Part shown: positions 26,047 to 35,738 of the stretch, in pieces
How the letters are laid out: the number at the start of each line of letters is the position of its first letter
Numbering within the stretch: the first letter of the stretch is position 1
Program-made: the position numbers and the translations under genes
The notes under the pieces: generated by a model
What the model was told of the DNA's origin: nothing
Databases searched by the model: none
What the model saw: only the letters and a program-made list of their open reading frames with translations
NCBI RefSeq assembly: GCF_002744735.1
Contig: NZ_KZ319339.1
Coordinates: 868,001-932,000 of the forward strand
DNA length: 64,000 nt
Reading direction: 5' to 3'
Source of the DNA: Marinobacter guineae
GTDB taxonomy: Bacteria > Pseudomonadota > Gammaproteobacteria > Pseudomonadales > Oleiphilaceae

Positions 26047-26611
26047 CAGACGCACCCAACATTCTCAAAATTCTTTTCACCATCAGTTCCCTTTTTGCCG
26101 ACCAGTCCGTCGCCAGTAGTCCCAGGCAATAAATATCGACGAATTCACCATCGACTTTATGTTGCTCCCTGAGAATTCCTTCAACATGAAACCCGAATTT
26201 CTGATGTAATCTGATTACACCATCATTGAAAGCCAAGACTTCGCAGCAAAGCTTGTGGAGATTCAATTCCTCAAACGCATAATCCAACGCCAGCATCTCC
26301 ATGCGGCTCCCGGTTCCACGCGGAGCCTCTGGTGCAGCATAGAACGCCCATGAGGCATTCTTATTTTCCTGGTCTATCTGGGTGAAGCCCACAATGCCCT
26401 GAGCCAGCCCCTGGAACTCGTACATGAAATATTTGCAGGCATCGCTTTCTCTGGCTCGCTCCCACCAGCGCATGTGCTCATCGAGAGGAATAATGTGGCG
26501 CGTGTACATATTCTGTCGAACAGCCGGCTCATTCCGCCACGAAAGCATGAGATCGAGCTCATTTTCGTTAATGGCCCTGAGGCACCCTATTTTTTCATTC
26601 TCGTAATTCAT
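26039..26611 (-). CDS. pseH: UDP-4-amino-sugar N-acetyltransferase (PseH)
   Basis: A 190-residue GNAT-family acetyltransferase that acetylates the 4-amino group of UDP-4-amino-4,6-dideoxy-L-AltNAc. Motifs include LMLSWRNEPAVRQNMYT at the N-terminus and APRGTGSRMEMLALDYAF for acetyl-CoA binding. ATG 26611 is preceded by AGGGGGTG; a GTG two codons earlier is possible. It overlaps pseG and pseI slightly, indicating translational coupling. Confidence 0.9.
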   Translation of the reverse strand: MNYENEKIGCLRAINENELDLMLSWRNEPAVRQNMYTRHIIPLDEHMRWWERARESDACKYFMYEFQGLAQGIVGFTQIDQENKNASWAFYAAPEAPRGTGSRMEMLALDYAFEELNLHKLCCEVLAFNDGVIRLHQKFGFHVEGILREQHKVDGEFVDIYCLGLLATDWSAKRELMVKRILRMLGASDE

Positions 26612-27716
26612 GATCACCCCCTAACTCAAGCAAGGTAGCAACAACCCGGAATACGCCCCGCCCGTCGGTTATTGCAGCAGCAGCCTTGGACATTGCTACC
26701 AACTGCCCCGGGTATGAATCAAGGTCCATCAGTACTCTAGTCAGGGAGTCTTCAAACCGCTCTCCGCTCTCCAGGATCCTTACCGCTCCGGTTTCCTCGA
26801 GTTCACGGGCCGCAAAAACCTGATTCTCCGCAACAACAACCATTGCGGAAGGTAATCCAAGACAGCACCTTTCCCAAATTGAAGAACCGGCCGCCCCAAT
26901 AACAAAGTCCTGTTGCTCCATCACCTCGGCCATGTTTCCGATGCCTACCAGAACTTCTACTTTCAGCTTTATGGAGCCTGCCAGCTTTCGGATAGCCTCA
27001 ACCCACGGAGAAGATGGGCCCATAACAACCGTCACGTTCTTTTCCTGATGCCAATCCAGAGAATCCAGTACTCTCAGGGCGCGATGAGTGAGATTATCCT
27101 GATCGACACCACCTATACTGATGAGAATATTCTGAAGTCTTGGCCGAATCCGTCTCTGCAAACTGGAATCACGCAGTTCAGAGAATTGCGGGCGCAATAA
27201 AGAGAAATGGGCGCCGCACAGCAATCTCGATTCAGAAGGGGCTAGTTTCCGGTAACTGGCAGGCAAACGACCGTAGGTTTGATCCAGTAACAAATCACAG
27301 TCGTGGGAACGATTGGCAAGATCATCAATTACCATGATTTTTTTACAATAGGGCCGCAGTTCAGATTCCCATTTCTCCGACAAGGCATAATGATCAACAA
27401 CCAACCAATCCGGCTGCCTCCCCGCCAGTGCACGAATGCTTTGATCCGCATCAAATTGCTGCATGCGGTCAAACCAATCATCATCAGTCACGTGAGAGCC
27501 ATCATCGTCGGTGAGAGATTCATCCCGTCCTTCTAATCGCAACACCTTGAAACCGGAGCTTTCTATCAGAGAACAAAGGTCACCTGTTTGTGAACACGAC
27601 AGGAATACGCATTGAACACCACGGTCTCTCAGTTCACCGGCAAGGGTCAAACACCTCATTACATGGCCAGAGCCTGTTTCAAGAGAGGCGTCTGCGCGAA
27701 ACATCACGAACCTCAT
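26595..27716 (-). CDS. pseG: UDP-2,4-diacetamido-trideoxy-altropyranose hydrolase (PseG)
   Basis: A 373-residue GT-B-fold hydrolase that removes UDP from the PseH product. N-terminal RADASLETGSGHVMRCLTLA is the family signature with the catalytic His; VDHYALSEKWE and IGAAGSSIWERCCLGLP are the C-terminal UDP-binding parts. ATG 27716 starts this signature; an upstream in-frame start would add 10 unrelated residues. Confidence 0.92.
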   Translation of the reverse strand: MRFVMFRADASLETGSGHVMRCLTLAGELRDRGVQCVFLSCSQTGDLCSLIESSGFKVLRLEGRDESLTDDDGSHVTDDDWFDRMQQFDADQSIRALAGRQPDWLVVDHYALSEKWESELRPYCKKIMVIDDLANRSHDCDLLLDQTYGRLPASYRKLAPSESRLLCGAHFSLLRPQFSELRDSSLQRRIRPRLQNILISIGGVDQDNLTHRALRVLDSLDWHQEKNVTVVMGPSSPWVEAIRKLAGSIKLKVEVLVGIGNMAEVMEQQDFVIGAAGSSIWERCCLGLPSAMVVVAENQVFAARELEETGAVRILESGERFEDSLTRVLMDLDSYPGQLVAMSKAAAAITDGRGVFRVVATLLELGGDHELRE

Positions 27717-27720
27717 GCAG

Positions 27721-28521
27721 TCACCAACACGTCCACCCACCATCAACCATCAGACTGGCGCCGTTGACATAGCTTGAGGCCGATGACGCAAGAAACACCG
27801 TCGGGCCGGCAATCTCGCTCGCCCTGCCAATGCGCCCCATCGGAACCTTGGCTGCCAACGCCTCGATGAATGCCGGAGAATTATCCTGAACGGTCTGAGC
27901 GGGAAATGGCCCGGGGCAAATCGCGTTCACGCGGATACCTTCCTTTCCGAATTCACAAGCGGCGTAACGCGTCCATTGCAGCAGGGCTGCCTTGGCCGCA
28001 CCGTAAAACGGAGGGTTTGCAGATTCGGCATCCGGGTACAGCCTTTGGTCCGGGCTGACAACACCGTACATGGAACCAATATTGATGACCGAAGCATCGC
28101 CATCAAGGGCGACCGCCCGGCGAAGTGAAGGCAACGCCTGCTGGAACAGAAAATGAGAGGCGACAACGGAAACCTCGTAGCTCTGCGTGAAGCTCTCGGG
28201 CAACGCAGATTCAATACTTCCGGCCCCGCCCGCATACGCATTGTTGATCAGCACATGCAATTTTTCCGCCCCACGCTGCTCGAAGAACGCCACAACGGCT
28301 TGCCGGTCTGATACATCGAAGACGGCGGGAACGGCATCGAATCCCTTCGAACGCAATGCTGCGGATAGCGATTCACACTTTTCCGAATCTCTGCCATTCA
28401 CAAGAACCCGGGCACCTGCGCTCGCCAAAGCCTCTGCCATAACCGAGCCCAAGTGGCCGGTCGCTCCTGTTATCAGGGCTGTCTTACCTGACAGCGAAAA
28501 CAGGGATTGATCACTGCTCAT
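27721..28521 (-). CDS. SDR-family oxidoreductase in the pse operon
   Basis: A 266-residue short-chain dehydrogenase/reductase. Cofactor motif ITGATGHLGSVMAEAL, NNAYAG, and catalytic Ser plus YxxxK (FYGAAK), then NAICPGPFPAQT. ATG 28521 has GGAGGAGAG just upstream and overlaps the preceding stop (ATGA). It is not one of the six core pseudaminate enzymes. Similar SDRs (PtmA-like) accompany nonulosonate clusters in other bacteria and are thought to make variants; here the substrate is unknown. Confidence 0.85.
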   Translation of the reverse strand: MSSDQSLFSLSGKTALITGATGHLGSVMAEALASAGARVLVNGRDSEKCESLSAALRSKGFDAVPAVFDVSDRQAVVAFFEQRGAEKLHVLINNAYAGGAGSIESALPESFTQSYEVSVVASHFLFQQALPSLRRAVALDGDASVINIGSMYGVVSPDQRLYPDAESANPPFYGAAKAALLQWTRYAACEFGKEGIRVNAICPGPFPAQTVQDNSPAFIEALAAKVPMGRIGRASEIAGPTVFLASSASSYVNGASLMVDGGWTCW

Positions 28522-30146
28522 GGTTCTCTCCTCCACCGGGCAGGATCCAGAGTTCTCGCAGCGAGCATCGGTCGGTTTTCTTTAATCAAGCGAACCTCTT
28601 CGGGCCCAAGCCCGGATTTATCAAAAACAACGATATTCTGCTTCAGCTGAGCCAGGCTCTCCATACCAATCACCACACCATCAATCCACTTCTGCGCCAG
28701 ACAGTATCGGATGCAAAGCTCTGAAACCGACTCACACCCGTGATCATGGGCAGCATCCCGAAGCCACCGAATACAGGCTTCCGGCCTTTGTTCTCCAGCT
28801 TGTCGCCAGAGCCCTGGATCATCCGCGACCAGCAGCCCCTGAAGCATGGAGCTTCGCACATGGACAACCAACCCCCGGTCAGCCCGCGCTTCCTCAATTT
28901 TCGGAATCAGACTATCCCATCGCCAATCAAGAATATGGAATGGCATCTGAATCAGCCCGACATCGGGCACTGAGAGGCTTGCGGCCAACTCTTCCGGCGA
29001 CTGAACAGACACACCAAGCGTACCAATAGTCCCTTCCGCTCTCATTTCTCTGAGACAGGACCAAACTTGCCCGCCCCAATCATGAAGGTGCGTTGCCCGG
29101 TGCAACAGCAAGACATCCAGGCGGGCCGTTCGCAAACTGGCCTGCGAGTGAAAAACACTGCTCTCCACGAACGCCCGGACAACTTCCAATGAAGGCTCTT
29201 CAGGGAATTCCGCCAGGGGAGAAAGCTTCGTTATAATCGGCACACGCCCGTGCCAGCCAGACGCCAGCGACCGGCCGATTACTTCTTCACTTCGGCCATA
29301 GGCACGGGCAGTATCGATGTACCCAACGCCACTGCCAATGGCTGTTTTCAGAATAATCTCTGCCGCATCCAAAGAAGGCATGCCCGAAGCATTCGAAATG
29401 CCATAGTCCATTCCCAACTGGGCCGTACCAACCACCAACCTGGAACAACGGTGGCGCCCAACAGGTTGAAATCGCGTGCCTTCCAGCCTTTTTATGAGGT
29501 CCATCCAGGGATGGTTTACCGGGTCGGGGACCTCCCGAAACACCTGTTGCACCGCCACATAGTCATCAAAGCAGTCCACAGTCGCCCGATAATGGCCCTT
29601 GGCAAGATCCTGATATCGCCGAAAGTAAGTATCACCGAATTGGCGGCGTACCCAGGGCGTTACATGTTCAAGGTCATGTTGTTCAGAAGTCGACGCAAGC
29701 GCATTCCGAAGGTGTCTTAGCCAGGTCAGCTCAACGCTTACCCCGTAAGGCAATCCGGAGGGCTCACCGTTGCAGCACAGATAGTCCAGCTGTTGCTGAA
29801 TGAATTCGTCATACAACTCATCCAGTAACTGGCCATCGGGAAAAACGTTATCTGCGGTGAGCCGGAAAACGCAGGTATCGTCCTCATAATCCGCCAGCGC
29901 AGACACAACCCTGTCCAGCGTGTTATCAAGGTCCCCCCGATAACAGCGAATACCCTCGCTTTCGATGGTATCGGCAAGGCAATCGTCTGTTGGCTCCTTC
30001 GAGGTCGCAACAAGAACATCACAGCCGTTGTTGCCCGCCCGTCTGGCAGCCAGCACTGCCAACGGGATACCGCCAACAGGCAAAAGAACCTTTCCAGGGA
30101 GCCTTGATGAATTTGAACGGGCTTGCAGAATGGCAACCCGCCTCAC
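28518..30146 (-). CDS. cytidylyltransferase (SpsF-type) fused to aldo/keto reductase
   Basis: A 542-residue two-domain protein. Residues 1-235 are a nucleotidyltransferase of the SpsF/CMP-KDO-synthetase-like family (ILQARSNSSRLPGKVLLPVG, RLTADNVFPD). Residues about 236-542 are an aldo/keto reductase: VVGTAQLGMDYG, Asp and Tyr in YIDTARAYGRSEE, Lys in ITKLSP, His in LLLHRATHLHDWGG. No separate PseF gene occurs in this operon, so the N-terminal domain probably makes CMP-pseudaminate. The reductase may modify the sugar or its precursor. It overlaps pseC and the SDR gene by 4 bp each. Confidence 0.9.
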   Translation of the reverse strand: MRRVAILQARSNSSRLPGKVLLPVGGIPLAVLAARRAGNNGCDVLVATSKEPTDDCLADTIESEGIRCYRGDLDNTLDRVVSALADYEDDTCVFRLTADNVFPDGQLLDELYDEFIQQQLDYLCCNGEPSGLPYGVSVELTWLRHLRNALASTSEQHDLEHVTPWVRRQFGDTYFRRYQDLAKGHYRATVDCFDDYVAVQQVFREVPDPVNHPWMDLIKRLEGTRFQPVGRHRCSRLVVGTAQLGMDYGISNASGMPSLDAAEIILKTAIGSGVGYIDTARAYGRSEEVIGRSLASGWHGRVPIITKLSPLAEFPEEPSLEVVRAFVESSVFHSQASLRTARLDVLLLHRATHLHDWGGQVWSCLREMRAEGTIGTLGVSVQSPEELAASLSVPDVGLIQMPFHILDWRWDSLIPKIEEARADRGLVVHVRSSMLQGLLVADDPGLWRQAGEQRPEACIRWLRDAAHDHGCESVSELCIRYCLAQKWIDGVVIGMESLAQLKQNIVVFDKSGLGPEEVRLIKENRPMLAARTLDPARWRREP

Positions 30147-31300
30147 GTCAGCGCTTCCTTCAACGCCGCAACGACTTCCACTTGTTGTTGGTCCGTTAAC
30201 AACGGAAACAAGGGCAGACTGATCGCCTCCCCGTAGTAGCGCATGGATTCAGGAAAGTCGTCGCGCTCAAATCCCATAGCTTGATAAAAAGGCTGGGTGT
30301 GAACCGGAATATAGTGCAGATTCACACCAATTCCGCGGTCACGCAGAGCCTCGAACACTTCTCGGTGGGAACGGGTAATCAGATCCAGCCTGAGCCGGAT
30401 AACATAAAGATGGAAGCCGGAATAGCTGTCAGGGTGCTGCCAGGGAGTGATAACTGGCAGTTCCTGAAGTAACTCGTCGTATTGCCGGGCCAGTTCGTGG
30501 CGCCGGGCCACATATTGATCCAGGCGCCCCACCTGACTGATGCCAAGCGCCGCCTGTAATTCGGTCATACGGTAGTTAAAGCCGAGATCAACCTGCTGGT
30601 AGTACCAGGGTCCATCCGGCTCCTGGGTCATTTCGGCGGGGTCTCTCGTGATGCCGTGGCTGCGCAGCCGCATCATCCGGCTCGCCAACTGATCATCGTT
30701 GGTCAGCGCCATGCCTCCCTCGGCGGTGGTTACGATCTTCACCGGGTGAAAGCTGAATACAGTTATGTCACTAAACCGGCCACTGCCGATGAAAGCGCCC
30801 TGATACTTCCCGCCGATTGCATGGGAAGCATCCTCGATGACGCGGAAACCGTATTGCCGCGATAACTCAAAAATCGCTGCCATGTCACAAGGCTGCCCCG
30901 TCAGGTGAACAGCAACAAGAACCTTAGGCAAACGACCTTCGGCTTTTGCCTTCGTTAACTTTTTAGCCAACGCCTCAGGGCAAAGGTTGTAGGTTTTTGG
31001 ATCAACATCCACAAAATCTACCTGTGCGCCACAATAGAGACCGCAATTCGCTGAAGCAACGAAGGTAAGAGGAGACGTCCACAACCAATCCCCCGCTCCC
31101 AGCCCGAGGGCAACACATGCGATATGCAGGGCCGAGGTTGCACTGTTTACCGCACAGGCGTGCCTCGCTCCTACATGATCAGCTACCTGGCGCTCAAACT
31201 CTGGTACTTTGGGGCCCTGAGTCAGGTAGTCAGATTTCAAGACCTCAAGAACAGCTGCGATATCCTGGTCAGTAATCTCCTGACGGCCATAGGGAATCAT
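30143..31300 (-). CDS. pseC: UDP-4-amino-4,6-dideoxy-L-AltNAc transaminase
   Basis: A 385-residue PLP enzyme of the DegT/DnrJ/EryC1 family, second step of pseudaminic acid synthesis. Begins IPYGRQEITDQDIAAVLEVL; PLP lysine in FSFHPVKIVTTAEGGM; EDASHAIGGKYQG upstream of it. The start of the protein and the motif set are typical of PseC. It follows pseB by 3 bp. Confidence 0.94.
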   Translation of the reverse strand: MIPYGRQEITDQDIAAVLEVLKSDYLTQGPKVPEFERQVADHVGARHACAVNSATSALHIACVALGLGAGDWLWTSPLTFVASANCGLYCGAQVDFVDVDPKTYNLCPEALAKKLTKAKAEGRLPKVLVAVHLTGQPCDMAAIFELSRQYGFRVIEDASHAIGGKYQGAFIGSGRFSDITVFSFHPVKIVTTAEGGMALTNDDQLASRMMRLRSHGITRDPAEMTQEPDGPWYYQQVDLGFNYRMTELQAALGISQVGRLDQYVARRHELARQYDELLQELPVITPWQHPDSYSGFHLYVIRLRLDLITRSHREVFEALRDRGIGVNLHYIPVHTQPFYQAMGFERDDFPESMRYYGEAISLPLFPLLTDQQQVEVVAALKEALT

Positions 31301-31303
31301 CGC

Positions 31304-32302
31304 TTATATACTCCCGATTTTTTCCTGGTTGGCATCAATCCAGGTTCGTAACTGATCTTCCGTCATCCACTCGGCATTGTTGTCACTAGAATACACAAAC
31401 CCCTCCGGAACCCTCTTACCGTCCTTGATCCGGTTCGCATCCGCGCTCCAGTCATGAATCGCAGGCAGGATTTTGAAGTGCTCCGGATACTCATAGGTGT
31501 AATAGGAGTCCTCAGCACCGATCATCTGCTCATGGAGCTTCTCTCCGGGGCGAATACCAACAATCTCGTGGCGGGCATCTGGCGCGACGACACGGGCAAG
31601 ATCCGTCACCTTCATAGAAGGGATCTTCTTCACGTAGATTTCACCGCCTTCCATGTCTTCGAAGGCATGCCAAACCAGCTCCACCCCTTCTTCGAGGGAA
31701 ATCATGAAACGCGTCATTCGCTCATCGGTAATGGGCAAAACACCCCGATCCCTGACTGACATAAAGAAAGGAATGACCGACCCTCGCGAGCCCATCACAT
31801 TGCCATACCGAACAACGGCAAAGCGGGTTTCATGCCCACCTGCGTAGGAATTTCCGGAGACAAACAGTTTGTCTGAGGCAAGCTTGGTGGCGCCGTATAG
31901 ATTGATCGGGCTACTGGCCTTGTCTGTGGACAGCGCAACAACCCGCTTTACACCCTTATCAATACAGGCATCGATAAGGTTCATGGCACCATTGATATTT
32001 GTCTTGATGCACTCAAAAGGATTGTATTCGGCCGTTGGAACAATTTTGGTTGCCGCCGCATGCACCACATAATCCACGCCATCCAGGGCCCGATAGAGTC
32101 TGTCTCGATCACGTACATCGCCTATAAAAAACCGCACACGATGATCACCGGCAAACTGCTTGGCCATCTCCCACTGCTTCATCTCATCCCTGGAGAAAAT
32201 GATCACTTTTCTCGGGTTATATTTTTCAAGCAGCATGGGCACAAAGGTATGGCCGAAAGAGCCTGTACCGCCGGTGATCAGTATGGAGCTGTTTTCAAAC
32301 AT
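31304..32302 (-). CDS. pseB: UDP-N-acetylglucosamine 4,6-dehydratase (inverting)
   Basis: A 332-residue soluble SDR that dehydrates and C5-epimerises UDP-GlcNAc, first step of pseudaminic acid synthesis. ITGGTGSFGHTF cofactor loop, VVALSTDKASSPINLYGATK with the YxxxK pair, and RYGNVMGSRGSVIPFF. It lacks the membrane domain of the PglF/WbpM-type protein at 32447, so the two catalyse different first steps. First gene of the pse operon, behind a terminator. Confidence 0.95.
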   Translation of the reverse strand: MFENSSILITGGTGSFGHTFVPMLLEKYNPRKVIIFSRDEMKQWEMAKQFAGDHRVRFFIGDVRDRDRLYRALDGVDYVVHAAATKIVPTAEYNPFECIKTNINGAMNLIDACIDKGVKRVVALSTDKASSPINLYGATKLASDKLFVSGNSYAGGHETRFAVVRYGNVMGSRGSVIPFFMSVRDRGVLPITDERMTRFMISLEEGVELVWHAFEDMEGGEIYVKKIPSMKVTDLARVVAPDARHEIVGIRPGEKLHEQMIGAEDSYYTYEYPEHFKILPAIHDWSADANRIKDGKRVPEGFVYSSDNNAEWMTEDQLRTWIDANQEKIGSI

Positions 32303-32367
32303 GGGAGGTCGAATACCTTTGGTTGTTTATTGCAGCGCGCGTGGCTCACTGGATTCGTTCCTGCATG

Positions 32368-32412
32368 ATAAAAGAAAAAAGGGGCAAGATCTCCCCGATC
32401 CGCCCCTTCTTT
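32368..32412 (-). terminator. rho-independent terminator of the polysaccharide operon
   Basis: On the minus strand GAAGGGGC pairs with GCCCCTTTTTTC around a 16-base loop, and the following bases continue the T-tract (TTTTTTCTTTT). This is the strongest terminator in the window and separates the polysaccharide operon from the pse operon. Confidence 0.85.
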
Positions 32413-32446
32413 CACTCACCATTGTGTTCGCGCAAATAAAACAGGC

Positions 32447-34387
32447 TCAGGCTGGGAACCGTCTGATCTTCCCGGCTTCCTGAGAAATTAAGGCCAATCG
32501 ATGGTCACCGTTACACCAGACAAGATCGGCAACCTCGCCGTTCGGCGCGTAACCCGCAGGAGCGGCCTTCAGAATCTCCACCACTTCCCGGCAATCAAAG
32601 TCCTGGCTGGCGCGCATCAGGCGGTTGAGAGTGTGCTCAACCTCATCCCAGGCCATAGAAGCCTCACGCGCCATCATGATTCGTGGATGGGCCGTCCCTT
32701 GAGGGTCATCACCAATCAACAGCTCCTCAAAGAGCTTCTCACCCGGCCTTAGCCCCGAGAACACAATCTCGATATCGCCATCCGGCTGCTCGTCGGTTTT
32801 CTCCATCAGACCCATCAGATGAATCATCTTACGGGCCAAATCTGCAATTTTTACGGGCTCGCCCATATCCAGCACAAACACTTCACCGCCCCGCCCCATG
32901 CTTCCAGCCTGCAAAACCAACTGGCTTGCCTCGGGAATTGTCATGAAGTAGCGGATGATATCCGGATGGGTCACCGTTACCGGGCCGCCGTCGCGGATCT
33001 GGTCCCGGAACAACGGGACTACGGAGCCGGATGACCCCAGCACGTTGCCAAAACGCACCATGGAAAAGATGGTATCCGACTGCCGCTGGGCCAAGCCCTG
33101 CAACACCAGCTCCGCCAGGCGTTTACTCGCGCCCATCACATTCGTCGGCCGCACTGCCTTATCGGTAGAGATCAGAACAAAGCGTTTAACTCCAGCTGCA
33201 ATTGCAGCCTCGGCGACGTGGAAAGTACCGAAAACGTTGTTCTGAACGCCTTCGATAATGTTGTGCTCAACCAGAGGCACATGCTTATAGGCGGCTGCGT
33301 GATAAACCGTCTCAATACCAAAGCTGCGCATGGCCGCTTCGCAGCGCCTCCGATGGCTAACGCTACCCAGCAGCGCATAAATCTCCACCCCCAACCCCTC
33401 AACCTGGTTCAGGGTTTGGAGTTCACGTTCAATCGCATACAGGGAGAATTCAGACTGCTCAAACAACACCAGCCGGCTTGGCCGGTGCCGGATAATCTGG
33501 CGGCACAGCTCCGAACCGATGGAGCCACCGGCGCCAGTGACCATCACAGCCCGGTCATACAGGCTTTTCGCTACCTGGGCATTATCGGGTTGAACCGGGT
33601 CCCGACCCAGCAGGTCCTCCAGTTCCAGATCCCGGATATCGTTAATCCGTGCCTGGCCAGCCACCAGTTCCGACATGGTGGGAACCGTCTGCACAGGAAT
33701 CGCCAACGGCTCCAGCTTTTTGAGCAAGCGCTTGCGATCAATTCCCGAATTGGCATCCAGGGCCAGCAACAAACGCTTGATCCGATGCTTCTTCACAGCC
33801 CGCTCAATATGGCTGATGTCGTACACAGGAATACCGTTGATCAGTGCCCGGTGATTGGCTTTAGTAAGGGTAATAAAGGCCGAGGGATGGAACTCAGTGC
33901 CCTGGTCCAGGGCGTTGGCCAGTTGCAGACCCGTTTCGCCGGCACCAACAATCGCCACAAATTCCTTGTTGCGGTGCCTTGGGCGATGCACCAACATCCG
34001 AACGGTCATCCGCGTGCCGCTCACAAAAATAAACGCCAGAGCACCGTAGATAATCGGGACCGAGCGCGGAACCAATACTTCTAGCCAGTAGCCCAGCAGA
34101 ATGAGCGTTACCGAAGAAATGAAAACGCCGGAAATGATCGTGATAAAAGCTCGGTCGCTCAGGTAACGAACCACCGCCCGGTACAGGCCCAAACGAACAA
34201 AAACAATGATGGTGAAAGCCACCGTTAGCCCGGAAACGATCAACTGATCCCTATTGGGAACCCAGAGCTGCTGATCCAGACGCAACGAAAAAGCCGCCCA
34301 AAGGGAAAAAAACAGAACGACAACATCTGCAAAAACAGACACCAACCGTTTTTGAACACGAGACAAGTTCAGGAATGTTTCGAACAT
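32447..34387 (-). CDS. membrane UDP-GlcNAc 4,6-dehydratase (WbpM/PglF/CapD family)
   Basis: A 646-residue inner-membrane enzyme. Four N-terminal transmembrane segments (residues about 10-120), a CoA-binding-like Rossmann domain (VGAGETGLQLANAL), and the catalytic SDR domain from about 285 (VTGAGGSIGSELCRQI). The active site carries Met instead of Tyr (ISTDKAVRPTNVMGASKR), as in WbpM and PglF, which keep the sugar configuration. ATG 34387 follows an AGGA site. With the neighbouring aminotransferase, acetyltransferase and phosphosugar transferase it forms a bacillosamine-type (QuiNAc4NAc) initiation set. Confidence 0.92.
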   Translation of the reverse strand: MFETFLNLSRVQKRLVSVFADVVVLFFSLWAAFSLRLDQQLWVPNRDQLIVSGLTVAFTIIVFVRLGLYRAVVRYLSDRAFITIISGVFISSVTLILLGYWLEVLVPRSVPIIYGALAFIFVSGTRMTVRMLVHRPRHRNKEFVAIVGAGETGLQLANALDQGTEFHPSAFITLTKANHRALINGIPVYDISHIERAVKKHRIKRLLLALDANSGIDRKRLLKKLEPLAIPVQTVPTMSELVAGQARINDIRDLELEDLLGRDPVQPDNAQVAKSLYDRAVMVTGAGGSIGSELCRQIIRHRPSRLVLFEQSEFSLYAIERELQTLNQVEGLGVEIYALLGSVSHRRRCEAAMRSFGIETVYHAAAYKHVPLVEHNIIEGVQNNVFGTFHVAEAAIAAGVKRFVLISTDKAVRPTNVMGASKRLAELVLQGLAQRQSDTIFSMVRFGNVLGSSGSVVPLFRDQIRDGGPVTVTHPDIIRYFMTIPEASQLVLQAGSMGRGGEVFVLDMGEPVKIADLARKMIHLMGLMEKTDEQPDGDIEIVFSGLRPGEKLFEELLIGDDPQGTAHPRIMMAREASMAWDEVEHTLNRLMRASQDFDCREVVEILKAAPAGYAPNGEVADLVWCNGDHRLALISQEAGKIRRFPA

Positions 34388-34515
34388 GGTTGTCCTTTGC
34401 CGGTAAACGTATAACCGCAACTAGCCTTTAAAAGGCACACTTTTGCTCTAATCGAGGGGTTTGTCCAGACTCTTAGCATTACGTAGCATTACAAGTGCCA
34501 CTTACGGCCCTTTTC

Positions 34516-35694
34516 CTAGCGGCGAGCGGCCTGCTCCATCACGGACCGCAATACCTCACAGGTCTTGTCCATCTCGACGGCTGTCAACGTAGGGTGCACA
34601 AGGAACATCAGGCTCGTTTGCCCAAGTTCCCGGGCCACAGGCAGGGGTTCTTCTGGCCGGAAGCCGGTATTATCAAAGGCCTTTTCAAGATAAACCTCGG
34701 AACAAGAGCCTGAGAAACAGGGCACACCGGATGCAACAATTTCATTGAGAATGCGATCCCGGCTCCAGCCATAGCGCAGCTGGTCAGGCTCAACGAACAC
34801 GTAACACTTATAGGCTGCATGCTCGATGTCCTCAGGAACCTCCGGCACCCTCAAGCCGGGCAGAGTCCGCGCACACGCCCAGATTTGTTCAGCATTGGAA
34901 AGCCGCTGGGCATGCCACTCCGCCATGCGCTTAAGCTGTATACGGCCAATAGCACCCTGCATTTCTGTCATCCGCCAGTTAGTACCAAAACTATCATGCA
35001 GCCAGCGAAACCCCGGCGGATGTTCACGCTCGTAAACCGCCTCCCAGCTTTTGCCATGATCCTTGTAAGACCACATAAGGGACCATAACTCGCGATCATT
35101 CGCCGTCACCATGCCACCTTCGCCGCCGGTGGTCATGATCTTATCCTGGCAGAACGACCAAGCGGCAACATGGCCCAACGAGCCGACCGGCCGACCTTTA
35201 TATGTGGCACCATGCGCTTGGGCACAATCTTCAATAACCGAGAACTCATGCTTGCAGGCCAAATCGTTCAAAGCATCCATATCGCAAGGCCAGCCCGCGA
35301 GATGAACCGCAATAATCGCACGGGTCCGGCTTGTAATCAGGGGCGCCACCGTCTCAGCGGAGACGTTCTGGGAATCACGATCAACATCCGCAAATACCGG
35401 TTTAGCACCCACTGTCACAATACTGGAGACGGAGGCCAGAAAGGTTCTCGAGGTAACAATCACCTCATCGCCTTCACCGATACCCAGCCCCTTTAGCGCC
35501 AAATCCAGAGCGACCGTCCCATTGGCCACCGCAACGGCGTACTCCGTGCCGGAAAAGCGTGCGAATTCTTTTTCGAACTCCCGGCACTCTGACCCCGTCC
35601 AATAATTAACCTTGTTGGATAGCAAAACCCGGGAAACCGCATCAGCCTCCTCGTGGGTGAAGGAGGGCCAAGGGGAAAAAGGACCATTCAGCAT
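34516..35694 (-). CDS. DegT/DnrJ/EryC1 aminotransferase (PglE-like)
   Basis: A 392-residue PLP sugar aminotransferase. FARFSGTEYAVAVANGTVAL, VIEDCAQAHGATYKG, and the PLP lysine in WSFCQDKIMTTGGEGGM. By position between a PglF-type dehydratase and a PglD-type acetyltransferase it should convert the 4-keto sugar to UDP-4-amino-4,6-dideoxy-GlcNAc. It differs clearly from pseC (30143), as expected for the opposite sugar series. Confidence 0.9.
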   Translation of the reverse strand: MLNGPFSPWPSFTHEEADAVSRVLLSNKVNYWTGSECREFEKEFARFSGTEYAVAVANGTVALDLALKGLGIGEGDEVIVTSRTFLASVSSIVTVGAKPVFADVDRDSQNVSAETVAPLITSRTRAIIAVHLAGWPCDMDALNDLACKHEFSVIEDCAQAHGATYKGRPVGSLGHVAAWSFCQDKIMTTGGEGGMVTANDRELWSLMWSYKDHGKSWEAVYEREHPPGFRWLHDSFGTNWRMTEMQGAIGRIQLKRMAEWHAQRLSNAEQIWACARTLPGLRVPEVPEDIEHAAYKCYVFVEPDQLRYGWSRDRILNEIVASGVPCFSGSCSEVYLEKAFDNTGFRPEEPLPVARELGQTSLMFLVHPTLTAVEMDKTCEVLRSVMEQAARR

Positions 35695-35738
35695 TCAGTT
35701 AGCCTTACCTGTGCAGATCAAAATTCAGTTCAGAAAAT

